Source: Haladaptatus sp. QDMS2 (GTDB lineage Archaea; Halobacteriota; Halobacteria; Halobacteriales; Halococcaceae). From it: a stretch of DNA of 64,000 nucleotides. Below, piece after piece: positions 8,553 through 15,614 of this stretch. How positions within the stretch are numbered: position 1 is the stretch's first letter; the number at the start of each line of letters is the position of its first letter. A program made the position numbers and the translations under genes. Where the stretch lies: NCBI RefSeq assembly GCF_029338295.1, contig NZ_CP119791.1:2356001-2420000 (forward strand), in the 5' to 3' direction. The notes beneath the pieces are model-generated. The model had not been told where the DNA came from and ran no database searches. It was given only the letters and a program-made list of their open reading frames with translations.

Positions 8553-8987
8553 CTATTACTTTCGCGACACAACACGACTAGCCCAGCGAGTTGCTGTGTC
8601 GCGTAATCATCGTCCGACGAAGCCGGGATTTGAAGCCCTGTGAGTCTCGTTAGCAGAGCGAACGAGACGGCGGCAGAACGTGTTCTGCCGGGAGTCGCAG
8701 CATCCGAACGCAGTGAGGATGACCGTCTCACTCCGGGTTCAAATCTTGAAGCGGCGTTCGCCGCTTCAAAGTTCGCACCTCCGCAGGAGGTGCGCACTCC
8801 CGGCAAGTCCATTTCCTTCGTTTCACTCAGTCAATGGACTTGCCGTACCTCGCAAACGCTTCGCGTTTGCTCACTCCCCGGCAAGTCCAAATTACTTACT
8901 TTGCGACGCCAAATCGACGAGCGTAGCGGCCAGTAGTGGCCAATTGATTAAAGCAAGACACTGCAGTCTAACCCACATACTCGAGCG
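8553..8987. repeat. Mosaic of tRNA-Ala 3'-end fragments and perfect hairpins
   Basis: No protein gene is seen in these 435 bases. Copies of the tRNA-Ala 3' end (TCCCGGCAAGTCCA, 8539-8552 in the gene) recur at 8798-8811 and, with one change, at 8876-8889; CCGGGTTCAAATC recurs at 8733-8745. Inverted partial copies lie at about 8623-8637 and 8833-8845. Between them are perfect hairpins at 8671-8690, 8746-8769, 8774-8794 and 8852-8870. Sequence after the tRNA and after the last copy is similar (ATTACTTT...GCGAC), as if a segment of about 337 bp lies between direct repeats. Origin by repeated insertion at the tRNA end is inferred; no integrase remains. Confidence 0.8.
8801..8845. repeat. 13-bp perfect inverted repeat made from tRNA-Ala acceptor sequence
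   Basis: CGGCAAGTCCATT (8801-8813) and AATGGACTTGCCG (8833-8845) are exact reverse complements around a 19-base spacer. The left arm is the tRNA-Ala acceptor end plus ATT. Confidence 0.9.
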
Positions 8988-9728
8988 ATGGCACTCGTAA
9001 TGTTGGGTTTGGCGTTAGGGCTAGCCGCGGTACACATTTTCGCGAGAAAGCTACGGTTTTTCGATGGAGTCCCCCGCAGCTGGTGGCTCTCTGCTGCCGG
9101 CGGTGTCTCGGTTTCGTACGTCTTCGTCCATTTACTTCCAGAAATCGTCAAGCATCAAACGCGCGTGGAGAACGAGACGTTGGCCGCACTCGGCTTCGAG
9201 CAAGAACTGTTTCTCGTGGGGTTGCTCGGGTTCACCGTTTTTTATGGGCTCGAACGGTGGGCGAGACGAGCGCGCACGCAGGCTATAGAGCATACGATTC
9301 ATCGGAACGTCCACTCACGAACGCCACCTCGCGTGTTCTGGGTCCATATCGGCTCGTTCACCGTGTACAATCTGCTCATTGGCTACTTGCTCTTTCACCG
9401 CGAAGAAACCGGGTTCGTGAATCTCGTGCTGTATTTTATCGCAATGGCGCTTCACCTCGTCGTCAACGACGTTGGCCTCCGAGAACTCCACGAGCGGGCG
9501 TACGACCACATTGGGAAGTGGCTGGTTGCAACTGGCGTCATCGTCGGCGGCGTGATTGGAGCGCTCAGTGCGGTCCCCTCGATTCTCGTGAGTCTCTTGC
9601 TTGCATTTATAGCCGGCGGCGTCATCCTGAACGTGATTAAAGAAGAATTGCCGGACGAACGACAAAGCCGATTCTGGGCGTTCGCCGTCGGTGCTGGGCT
9701 CTATACTGCACTCATGATAGTGGTTTAA
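8988..9728 (+). CDS. ZIP-like multi-pass membrane protein
   Basis: A 246-residue membrane protein with about seven hydrophobic segments beginning at the N-terminus. HLLPE after the second segment, ALHLVVND in the middle, and a glycine-rich helix followed by IKEELPDE near the C-terminus resemble histidine- and glutamate-lined metal-site helices of the ZIP transporter superfamily. A role in divalent metal movement is inferred from these motifs and is not certain; it could be an uncharacterised relative. It starts at the ATG at 8988, just beyond the tRNA repeat mosaic, and has no obvious operon partner. Confidence 0.7.
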   Translation: MALVMLGLALGLAAVHIFARKLRFFDGVPRSWWLSAAGGVSVSYVFVHLLPEIVKHQTRVENETLAALGFEQELFLVGLLGFTVFYGLERWARRARTQAIEHTIHRNVHSRTPPRVFWVHIGSFTVYNLLIGYLLFHREETGFVNLVLYFIAMALHLVVNDVGLRELHERAYDHIGKWLVATGVIVGGVIGALSAVPSILVSLLLAFIAGGVILNVIKEELPDERQSRFWAFAVGAGLYTALMIVV

Positions 9729-10028
9729 AGGGGAGTATCGGATTCGAGATTCGCGCTGGTCGAGTTGTGCAGTGCAGTTATCTCCGCCCGGGACGAGATG
9801 TCGTACGTTTACTCGCGGTTACGATGGACAGAACGACGGTAAATATCAATTAACCACAAATAGCAATCGGGACGATTGTCAAAAGCAGAATCAGTGAGTT
9901 TCGACCCACATTATCCATGTTGCGTGAGGTTTCACACAACCGTCCAGAGTAATAGTCTGTTTATACTGACAGTTAGTGAATAGTTTTCTTCTCTAGTCGC
10001 GTAATTGCACTCTCAGGTGGTAAATACT
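9729..10028 (+). promoter_or_regulatory. Non-coding spacer with promoter for the membrane-protein pair
   Basis: These 300 bases hold no gene that I can support. TTTATA at about 9960-9965 is flanked by short inverted arms (CTGT...ACAG) and would start a leadered transcript near 9990. AGGTGG at 10015-10020 sits 8 bases before the ATG at 10029 and matches the 16S anti-Shine-Dalgarno partly. This separates the downstream pair from the ZIP-like gene. Confidence 0.4.
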
Positions 10029-10871
10029 ATGTCAGCAACAGAACCGTCCGCGATGGAGACTGAAACTTCGACCATGCAGGAAGTAAAGCGGGTCGCGTTT
10101 TACATTTCGGTGCTGGCGACGCTCGCTGCCTTCCTCATCACGACCGGGGAGCTGTTCTTGCTCCTCGGACTCGGGTTCGTCATCGGTGAGGAACTCGGCA
10201 TCCACCAACTACACGTGATGGGCATCGCAATTGGCGTGTTCTTCGCGTTCCTCGGCGTGCTGGTACAACTGTACAAGCCCATACGACGGGTCGCGTCGTT
10301 CCAGGCGGCCGCGATTCTCCTGCTCATCGCCGCCATCATCTTCACCGTGATTCCGAACGAGACGGCAGTCATCCTCTACCCGTTCGTCGGCGCGTTCATC
10401 CTGATGGGCATCCTGCACCCGGCGGGCACGAAGCTCCTCACGGTACGCAACCGGTACAGTCCGGCGGTCCTCGGACTGACGCTGCTCGCGGCGATTCCGC
10501 TGCTCGCGTTCGCTGTCGACCAGTTGACCCTGCAAATGTCCGGTGACGAACACGCGCTCATGGGCCACTACGGCATGATGGCGACGGTTAGCCTGACCAT
10601 CCTCGCCGCGGGCCTGCTTGTGTCGTTCCAGTCGATTGGCTACCGCCTGCTCGGCTGGCTTACCGCGTTCATGACGGCGTACTTCGGGGTGCTCTCAGTG
10701 GCGCTCCAGCCTCAGGCGTCGAACGTCGGCGTCCTCTGGGGCGCGCTCGCCATCGTCTGGGCGATCGCGCTCGTCGTCGCGACCGAAATGACCCTTCGCA
10801 ACCCGGAGTCGGCCTACTTCAACCGCATCCTGGGCGAGCGCGAGGAGACGGTCACGGGCAAGCCTGCCTGA
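10029..10871 (+). CDS. Multi-pass membrane protein, first of a tandem paralogous pair
   Basis: A 280-residue protein from the ATG at 10029 (MSATEPSAME), preferred over an upstream TTG because AGGTGG precedes it at good spacing. A short hydrophilic N-terminus is followed by about eight membrane helices. Conserved motifs shared with the next gene are EELGIHQLHV, LVQLYKP, LHPAG, RYSPAVLGLTL and DEHALMGHY. The C-terminus is a polar tail ending VTGKPA. The function is unrecognised; His- and Glu-containing motifs between helices could bind a ligand or metal. Confidence 0.8.
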   Translation: MSATEPSAMETETSTMQEVKRVAFYISVLATLAAFLITTGELFLLLGLGFVIGEELGIHQLHVMGIAIGVFFAFLGVLVQLYKPIRRVASFQAAAILLLIAAIIFTVIPNETAVILYPFVGAFILMGILHPAGTKLLTVRNRYSPAVLGLTLLAAIPLLAFAVDQLTLQMSGDEHALMGHYGMMATVSLTILAAGLLVSFQSIGYRLLGWLTAFMTAYFGVLSVALQPQASNVGVLWGALAIVWAIALVVATEMTLRNPESAYFNRILGEREETVTGKPA

Positions 10872-10967
10872 GCGACCCCTTTTGTCGTCGAAATAGCCCC
10901 TTATTAGCGACAATCGATTCATTATCATCTCCTCACCGTACGTCTGTACGCCTACAGAGTGATTTCC

Positions 10968-11801
10968 ATGGCAGTTACAGAATCGACATTCGACCAATCG
11001 ACGACCACGACGATGCACCGTGTAAAGCGCGTGGCGTTCTACCTCGTCGTCCTCGTGACGCTCGGCATCTTCGTATTCACCGCAGGCGAGTTGCTACCGT
11101 TCCTCGTTCTCGGGTTCACGATGGGTGCTGAACTCGGTATCCACCAGTTCCACGTGATTGCACTCGCGAGCTTCGTCGCGTTCGTCACCCTCGGCGTCCT
11201 CGTCCAGCTTTACAAGCCCGAGACGAGGGTCGCGACGTACCAAGCGACGTTCCTCGCCATGGCCATCTTGACAGCCCTCTCAGTCTTCACGGGTGACCTG
11301 TTCATCCTGCTGTACTTCGTTCCAGTTGTGCTGATCGGACTCCTGCACCCGGCAGGTCGCCGACTGCTCACAATTGGTGAACGATACAGCCCCGCCATCC
11401 TCGGCCTGACTCTCGTGACCGCAATCCCGCTGTTGGCCTACGCCGGAAACCAGTTCCAGCTGCAGGCAACCGGTGACGAACACGCGCTGTTCGGCCACTA
11501 CATGCCGATGGTCGCTATCGCACTCACGATACTCGCTGCGGGCCTGCTCGTGGCCTTCGAGTCCGTCGGCTTCCGGCTGCTTGCGTGGCTGACCGGCCTG
11601 TTCGCCGTGTACGTCGGATTCGCGTCCATCGTGCTCCCGACGCTCGCATCGAGTGCTGGCACGCTCTGGGGTGCGCTCGCAATCGTCTGGGCCGTCGCCT
11701 TCGTCGCGGCGACCGAACTGAGCGTGCGCGAGTCCGCCTCGTCGTACTTCAGCCGGGTGCGCACCACTCGCGAAGAGAGCGTTCCGGGGAAACCAGTTTG
11801 A
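10968..11801 (+). CDS. Multi-pass membrane protein, second of the tandem pair
   Basis: A 277-residue protein that is clearly a tandem duplicate of the preceding gene: same helix layout and motifs (AELGIHQFHV, LVQLYKPE, LHPAG, DEHALFGHY, and a similar terminus VPGKPV). The ATG at 10968 (MAVTESTFD) is preferred over a GTG three codons upstream. It lies 96 bases after the first copy, with an AT-rich CATTATC near 10920 that could be its own promoter. Function is unknown. It precedes the fructose operon, but no functional link is visible. Confidence 0.8.
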   Translation: MAVTESTFDQSTTTTMHRVKRVAFYLVVLVTLGIFVFTAGELLPFLVLGFTMGAELGIHQFHVIALASFVAFVTLGVLVQLYKPETRVATYQATFLAMAILTALSVFTGDLFILLYFVPVVLIGLLHPAGRRLLTIGERYSPAILGLTLVTAIPLLAYAGNQFQLQATGDEHALFGHYMPMVAIALTILAAGLLVAFESVGFRLLAWLTGLFAVYVGFASIVLPTLASSAGTLWGALAIVWAVAFVAATELSVRESASSYFSRVRTTREESVPGKPV

Positions 11802-11886
11802 GCGCCTCCTGAATCGAGCGGGGAACACTGATTTTTGCGCACAAAAGCACGCAGAAAGTCAACACAAGCAATTAACAAGTGTGCCC

Positions 11887-11913
11887 GTATACACCTAGTC
11901 GAACGACCAACGC
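11887..11913 (+). promoter_or_regulatory. TATA-like element before glpR
   Basis: GTATAC near 11887-11892 is centred about 24 bases before the ATG at 11914, consistent with a leaderless or near-leaderless transcript. I see no clear operator palindrome. Confidence 0.4.
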
Positions 11914-12678
11914 ATGTTACCCGCAGAGCGAAAGCGAAAAATCGTCGAACTGGTCACCGCACGAGACGGGTGTGCCGTAGACGACCTCGCAACGGAACTC
12001 GATTTCTCGAAGGCGACGATTCGTCGCGACCTCCGTCAACTCGAAGACGACGGACTCATCGAACGCTCCCACGGCGGGGCAGTCCCGGTGACTGCCGTAG
12101 GGCGCGAACAGAGTTACGGCCAGCGCGACGTCCAGCGTCTCGAACAGAAAGCGGCCATCGCGGAGGTTGCAGTCGAGCAGATTCGCCCCGGACAGGTCGT
12201 CTTCTTCGACGCGGGGACGACGACGATGCAGGTCGGTAAACGCGCGCCAAAAGACGGATCGTTTCTCGCGGTAACGAATTCACCGCTGCTCGCGATGGAA
12301 CTTACGAGCGACGAGAACGAAGTGAAACTCACGGGTGGAACACTCCGCAGGCGGACTCGTGCACTCGTCGGCCCGAGTGCGACTGGGTTCATGGAACGCA
12401 TGAACTTCGACCTCCTGTTTCTCGGCACGAACGCCATCGACAGCGATGGAGGCCTGAGCACCCCGAACGAGGACGAGGCCCTGGTCAAAGAGGTCATGAT
12501 CGAGCGGGCAGCACGCGTCGTCCTCGTCGCAGATGGGTCGAAAGTCGGAAAGCGGAGCTTCATCGAGTTCGCAGACCTGGAAGGCGTGGACGTGTTCATC
12601 ACCGACCGGTCGCTCACCCGGGCGGAGCAAGAAACGTTCGACGCAGCAGACGTCGCGGTCCTGGAGACTCCCGAATGA
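11914..12678 (+). CDS. glpR: DeoR/GlpR-family transcriptional regulator of sugar metabolism
   Basis: A 254-residue cytoplasmic regulator. The N-terminal DeoR winged HTH (residues 1-55) contains FSKATIRRDLRQLE and ERSHGGAVPV. It is followed by the DeoRC ligand domain with FFDAGTTT near residue 92 and VLVADGSKVGKRSF. In Haloferax the corresponding GlpR represses fructose and glucose catabolic genes, including 1-phosphofructokinase. Here the stop overlaps the kinase start by 4 bases, so both are cotranscribed and the regulator probably senses a phosphorylated sugar. Repression of the whole cluster is inferred. Confidence 0.9.
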   Translation: MLPAERKRKIVELVTARDGCAVDDLATELDFSKATIRRDLRQLEDDGLIERSHGGAVPVTAVGREQSYGQRDVQRLEQKAAIAEVAVEQIRPGQVVFFDAGTTTMQVGKRAPKDGSFLAVTNSPLLAMELTSDENEVKLTGGTLRRRTRALVGPSATGFMERMNFDLLFLGTNAIDSDGGLSTPNEDEALVKEVMIERAARVVLVADGSKVGKRSFIEFADLEGVDVFITDRSLTRAEQETFDAADVAVLETPE

Positions 12679-13586
12679 TTCTCACTGTCACGCTGAACCC
12701 CGCGGTAGACCACACGCTCACCCTCGACCAACCACTCACCCACGGCGCGGTCGCCCGGACCGACGACGCCCAGTACGACGCCGGTGGGAAGGGCATCAAC
12801 GTTTCGAAGTACCTGACCAAGCGGGACGTCGAGACGTATGCGACGGGCCTCATCGGCGGTTTTCTCGGCGAGTTCATCGAGACGCGTCTGGACGAGACGG
12901 GCGTGCATGCGGATTTCGTCGAAATCGCGGGTCGCACGCGGTTGAACACGACACTGCACGCGCCGGATGGCGAGTTCAAGATAAATCAACACGGACCGAC
13001 CGTCGGTCTTGATGCAATCGACCGAATCGTCGAACGCGCCCACGAACACGACCCGGATTCGGTGGTCGTGGCGGGAAGTCTCCCCAAGGGACTCGACGCG
13101 TCTGGCGTAGACCGCATCGCGAGGGCTGGGCCGTGGGAGACCGTCGTCGACGTGGGTGGCGACTTACTCACCGAACTCGACGCGGAGTTCGCACTCTGTA
13201 AACCGAATCGAGAAGAACTCTCGGCGGCGACCGGACTTCCGACGGAGACGCTCGACGAGTGTATCGCGGCGGGAAAAGCGCTACAGCGGCGAGGATACGA
13301 CCGCGTCGCGGCGTCGCTTGGCGGAGACGGTGCGTTGCTCGTCACTCCAGAAACCGTGTTCCACGCGACTGCGCTCGACGTGCGCGTCGTGGATACGGTC
13401 GGTGCAGGAGACGCATTCCTCGCTGGATTACTCTCCGCGTACGCACGCGGGACCGGTGACGAAGGAGCGCTGAAAGAGGGCGTCGCAGTCGCCTCAGAAG
13501 TGGTCACGACGCCCGGCACCACAGTACCGATACTGTCAAACGTACAACTGAACACCGGTCGTGTGACTGTTTCTGTTTGCCAGTGA
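12675..13586 (+). CDS. pfkB: 1-phosphofructokinase (PfkB family)
   Basis: A 303-residue ribokinase-fold enzyme that phosphorylates fructose 1-phosphate, the PTS product, to fructose 1,6-bisphosphate. Motifs are NPAVDHTL at the N-terminus, GGKGINVSKYL (about 38-48), and the C-terminal anion-hole signature DTVGAGDAF with catalytic Asp246. Position between GlpR and the fructose PTS makes the 1-phosphate substrate more likely than fructose 6-phosphate or 2-keto-3-deoxygluconate. It overlaps glpR by ATGA. Confidence 0.92.
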   Translation: MILTVTLNPAVDHTLTLDQPLTHGAVARTDDAQYDAGGKGINVSKYLTKRDVETYATGLIGGFLGEFIETRLDETGVHADFVEIAGRTRLNTTLHAPDGEFKINQHGPTVGLDAIDRIVERAHEHDPDSVVVAGSLPKGLDASGVDRIARAGPWETVVDVGGDLLTELDAEFALCKPNREELSAATGLPTETLDECIAAGKALQRRGYDRVAASLGGDGALLVTPETVFHATALDVRVVDTVGAGDAFLAGLLSAYARGTGDEGALKEGVAVASEVVTTPGTTVPILSNVQLNTGRVTVSVCQ

Positions 13587-13723
13587 TTACGAGTTTTCAG
13601 CGCGTTATCCGTTGGTTTCGAAGAGATTGTGAAAATCGGTAGGAAAATTTTGACAATATCTTGTGCAGAAACAATCAAATCCGAAACATCTTTTGAACAC
13701 TCTCTCTAGGTTCTGGGCAGACC
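13587..13723 (+). promoter_or_regulatory. Intra-cluster spacer with a second promoter for the PTS genes
   Basis: This 137-bp gap is longer than any other in the cluster and is AT-rich. TTTTGAAC at 13691-13698 lies about 30 bases before the IIC start. Upstream, ATTTTGACAATATCTTGTGC (near 13645) holds an imperfect dyad, TTGACAA/TTGTGC. It suggests that the PTS genes can be expressed separately from glpR-pfkB. Confidence 0.4.
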
Positions 13724-14848
13724 ATGTCATCTAGCGATTCGGCAGAAACGGCACTTCGAGCACACGTTACCTCCGTAAAGGAGAACCTGATGACCGGGGT
13801 TTCGTTCATGATTCCGTTCGTCACCATCGGCGGTATCTTCCTCGCGCTCGGTTTCGCCGTCGGCGATACCAGGACTGTGCTCGACAACACTGGCTCACTC
13901 GGCTGGTTCCTCGCACAGATTGGTTCGGCGGGTCTCACGCTCATGGTGCCGGTTCTCGGTGCGTACATCGCGTACGCAATCGCGGATCGTCCGGCGCTCG
14001 CACCCGGATTCGTCCTCTCGTATTTGCTCCAGCAGGGAACGATCGTCACTGAGGCGGGCAAGTTCATCGGTCTCGACGCCGGCGGCCTCGGCGCGGGATA
14101 CCTCGGTGCCCTCGTCGCCGGACTGCTCACCGGATACGTCGCTCGCTTTTTCAAGAACCTGAACGTCCCGCGCGTCCTCGCCCCGATGATGCCGGTGCTC
14201 ATCATCCCTGTCCTCACGACAGCGGTGCTCGCCCCTGTCGTCCTCTTCGGGATTGGCGCACCGGTCGCCATCGCAAACGAGTCTCTCAACACCTTCCTCA
14301 AGAGTTTACAGGGAGGACAGGCGGTCGTCATCGGCCTCATCCTCGGCGGGATGATGGCTTTCGACATGGGCGGCCCCGTAAACAAAGTCGCCTACCTGTT
14401 CTCGGTCGGCCTCATCAGCGAGCAGGTGTATGCACCCATGGCCGCCGTCATGATCGCTGGCATGACACCGCCAATCGGCATGGCGATTTCGAACTACATC
14501 TCTCCAGAGAGGTACGCATCAGAGATGAAGGAAAACGCGAAAAACGGCTTTCTGATGGGCTTTTCGTTCATCACGGAAGGAGCGATTCCCTACGCCGCGG
14601 CCGACCCGCTTCGAGTCATCCCCGCACTCGTGGCTGGGAGCGCTGTCGCGGGTGGCGCTTCGATGTCGCTCGGCGTCACGATGCCCGCCCCGCACGGTGG
14701 CATGTTCGTCGTGTTCCTCTCGAATCAACCGCTCCTGTTCATCGGCTGTGTCCTGCTCGGGTCGCTCGTGACCGCGGGCGTGGCAACCGGCCTCAAGTCA
14801 GCTGTTGGCGAGACTGTCACAGGAACTACGTCGCAAACGTCCGATTGA
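13724..14848 (+). CDS. ptfC: PTS fructose-specific EIIC membrane permease
   Basis: A 374-residue integral membrane protein with about nine helices that moves fructose across the membrane while IIB phosphorylates it. FMIPFVTIGG, GMMAFDMGGPVNK and the segment FITEGAIPYAAADP, which carries the conserved Glu-Gly sugar-binding loop, identify the fructose IIC family. The domain stands alone rather than fused to IIB as in many bacteria. The gene begins the IIC-IIA-HPr-EI-IIB run. Bacterial ancestry of this system in haloarchaea is established for relatives. Confidence 0.95.
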   Translation: MSSSDSAETALRAHVTSVKENLMTGVSFMIPFVTIGGIFLALGFAVGDTRTVLDNTGSLGWFLAQIGSAGLTLMVPVLGAYIAYAIADRPALAPGFVLSYLLQQGTIVTEAGKFIGLDAGGLGAGYLGALVAGLLTGYVARFFKNLNVPRVLAPMMPVLIIPVLTTAVLAPVVLFGIGAPVAIANESLNTFLKSLQGGQAVVIGLILGGMMAFDMGGPVNKVAYLFSVGLISEQVYAPMAAVMIAGMTPPIGMAISNYISPERYASEMKENAKNGFLMGFSFITEGAIPYAAADPLRVIPALVAGSAVAGGASMSLGVTMPAPHGGMFVVFLSNQPLLFIGCVLLGSLVTAGVATGLKSAVGETVTGTTSQTSD

Positions 14849-14884
14849 CTACTCACTCGAACAACTCCACCTTTTGGCTAACCC

Positions 14885-15349
14885 ATGAATCCAGAAACTA
14901 TCGACACCCTGCTCCCGACGACACACATCTCCCTCTCGGGAGCCCCGACCGAGAAACGCGCGTGTATCGAATACCTCCTCGACCTGTCAGTCGATGGCGG
15001 TCGCGTTTCAAACCGAGAAAAAGCCCTCGCTGCACTACTCGAACGCGAACAGCAGACGACGACCGGCGTCGGCATGGGAATCGGCATTCCCCACGCGAAG
15101 ACCGACGCCGTGGACGAGCCGCTCGTCGCCTTCACCCGCGTCGAAGACGGTATCGACTTCGGCGCGATGGACGACGAACCGGCTCACCTCATCTTCATGA
15201 TTCTCGTCCCGGCCGCTGGTAGCGATGACCACCTCGAGATACTGAGTTCGCTCTCCCGTGCGCTCATGCACGAGGATGTCCGCGAGTCGTTGTACGAGGC
15301 GGAAACAGAGCAGGACGTTCGCGACACCTTAGCGGAGGCGGTCGCCTGA
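14885..15349 (+). CDS. ptfA: PTS fructose-specific EIIA
   Basis: A 154-residue soluble phosphocarrier of the mannitol/fructose IIA family. GIGIPHAKTDAVDEP contains the active His70, which receives phosphate from HPr and passes it to the IIB cysteine. Conserved VAFTRVEDGIDF follows. It is 36 bases after IIC, and its TGA shares one base with the HPr ATG (TGATG), so translation is coupled. Confidence 0.95.
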   Translation: MNPETIDTLLPTTHISLSGAPTEKRACIEYLLDLSVDGGRVSNREKALAALLEREQQTTTGVGMGIGIPHAKTDAVDEPLVAFTRVEDGIDFGAMDDEPAHLIFMILVPAAGSDDHLEILSSLSRALMHEDVRESLYEAETEQDVRDTLAEAVA

Positions 15350-15612
15350 TGGAGCGCACCGTGACCGTCGTCCCAGAGGACGGCCTCCACGCTCGCCCCG
15401 CCGCTAACTTCGTCGAGACCGCGGGCGAGTACGACGCCGAAATCACCATCGCCCCCGTCTCCGGCGACGCGGTAAACGCCGGGAGCATGCTCGCCGTGAC
15501 GAGCCTCGGAGTCGCCGCGGGCGACGACGTGGTCATCGCCGCGGACGGGCCGGACGCCAAAGCGGCTCTCGACGCACTCGAAGTGATTCTCACGACATCA
15601 GAAGGTGATTGA
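15349..15612 (+). CDS. ptsH: PTS phosphocarrier protein HPr
   Basis: An 87-residue HPr. The phosphorylated His14 lies in GLHARPA, and a serine in NAGSMLAV occupies the region of bacterial Ser46. It carries phosphate from EI to IIA. There is no HPr kinase gene in view, so serine regulation is unsupported. It overlaps the IIA stop and is followed within 2 bases by the preferred EI start. Confidence 0.96.
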   Translation: MERTVTVVPEDGLHARPAANFVETAGEYDAEITIAPVSGDAVNAGSMLAVTSLGVAAGDDVVIAADGPDAKAALDALEVILTTSEGD

Positions 15613-15614
15613 TA

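Noticed and set aside
8733-8811. Second tRNA gene downstream of tRNA-Ala
   Set aside because: Only T-arm and acceptor-3' pieces are present; no 5' acceptor, D arm or anticodon arm can be assembled.
8553-8930. CRISPR-like array
   Set aside because: The repeats are few, of unequal spacing and in both orientations, and they derive from tRNA-Ala; no cas genes exist in the window.
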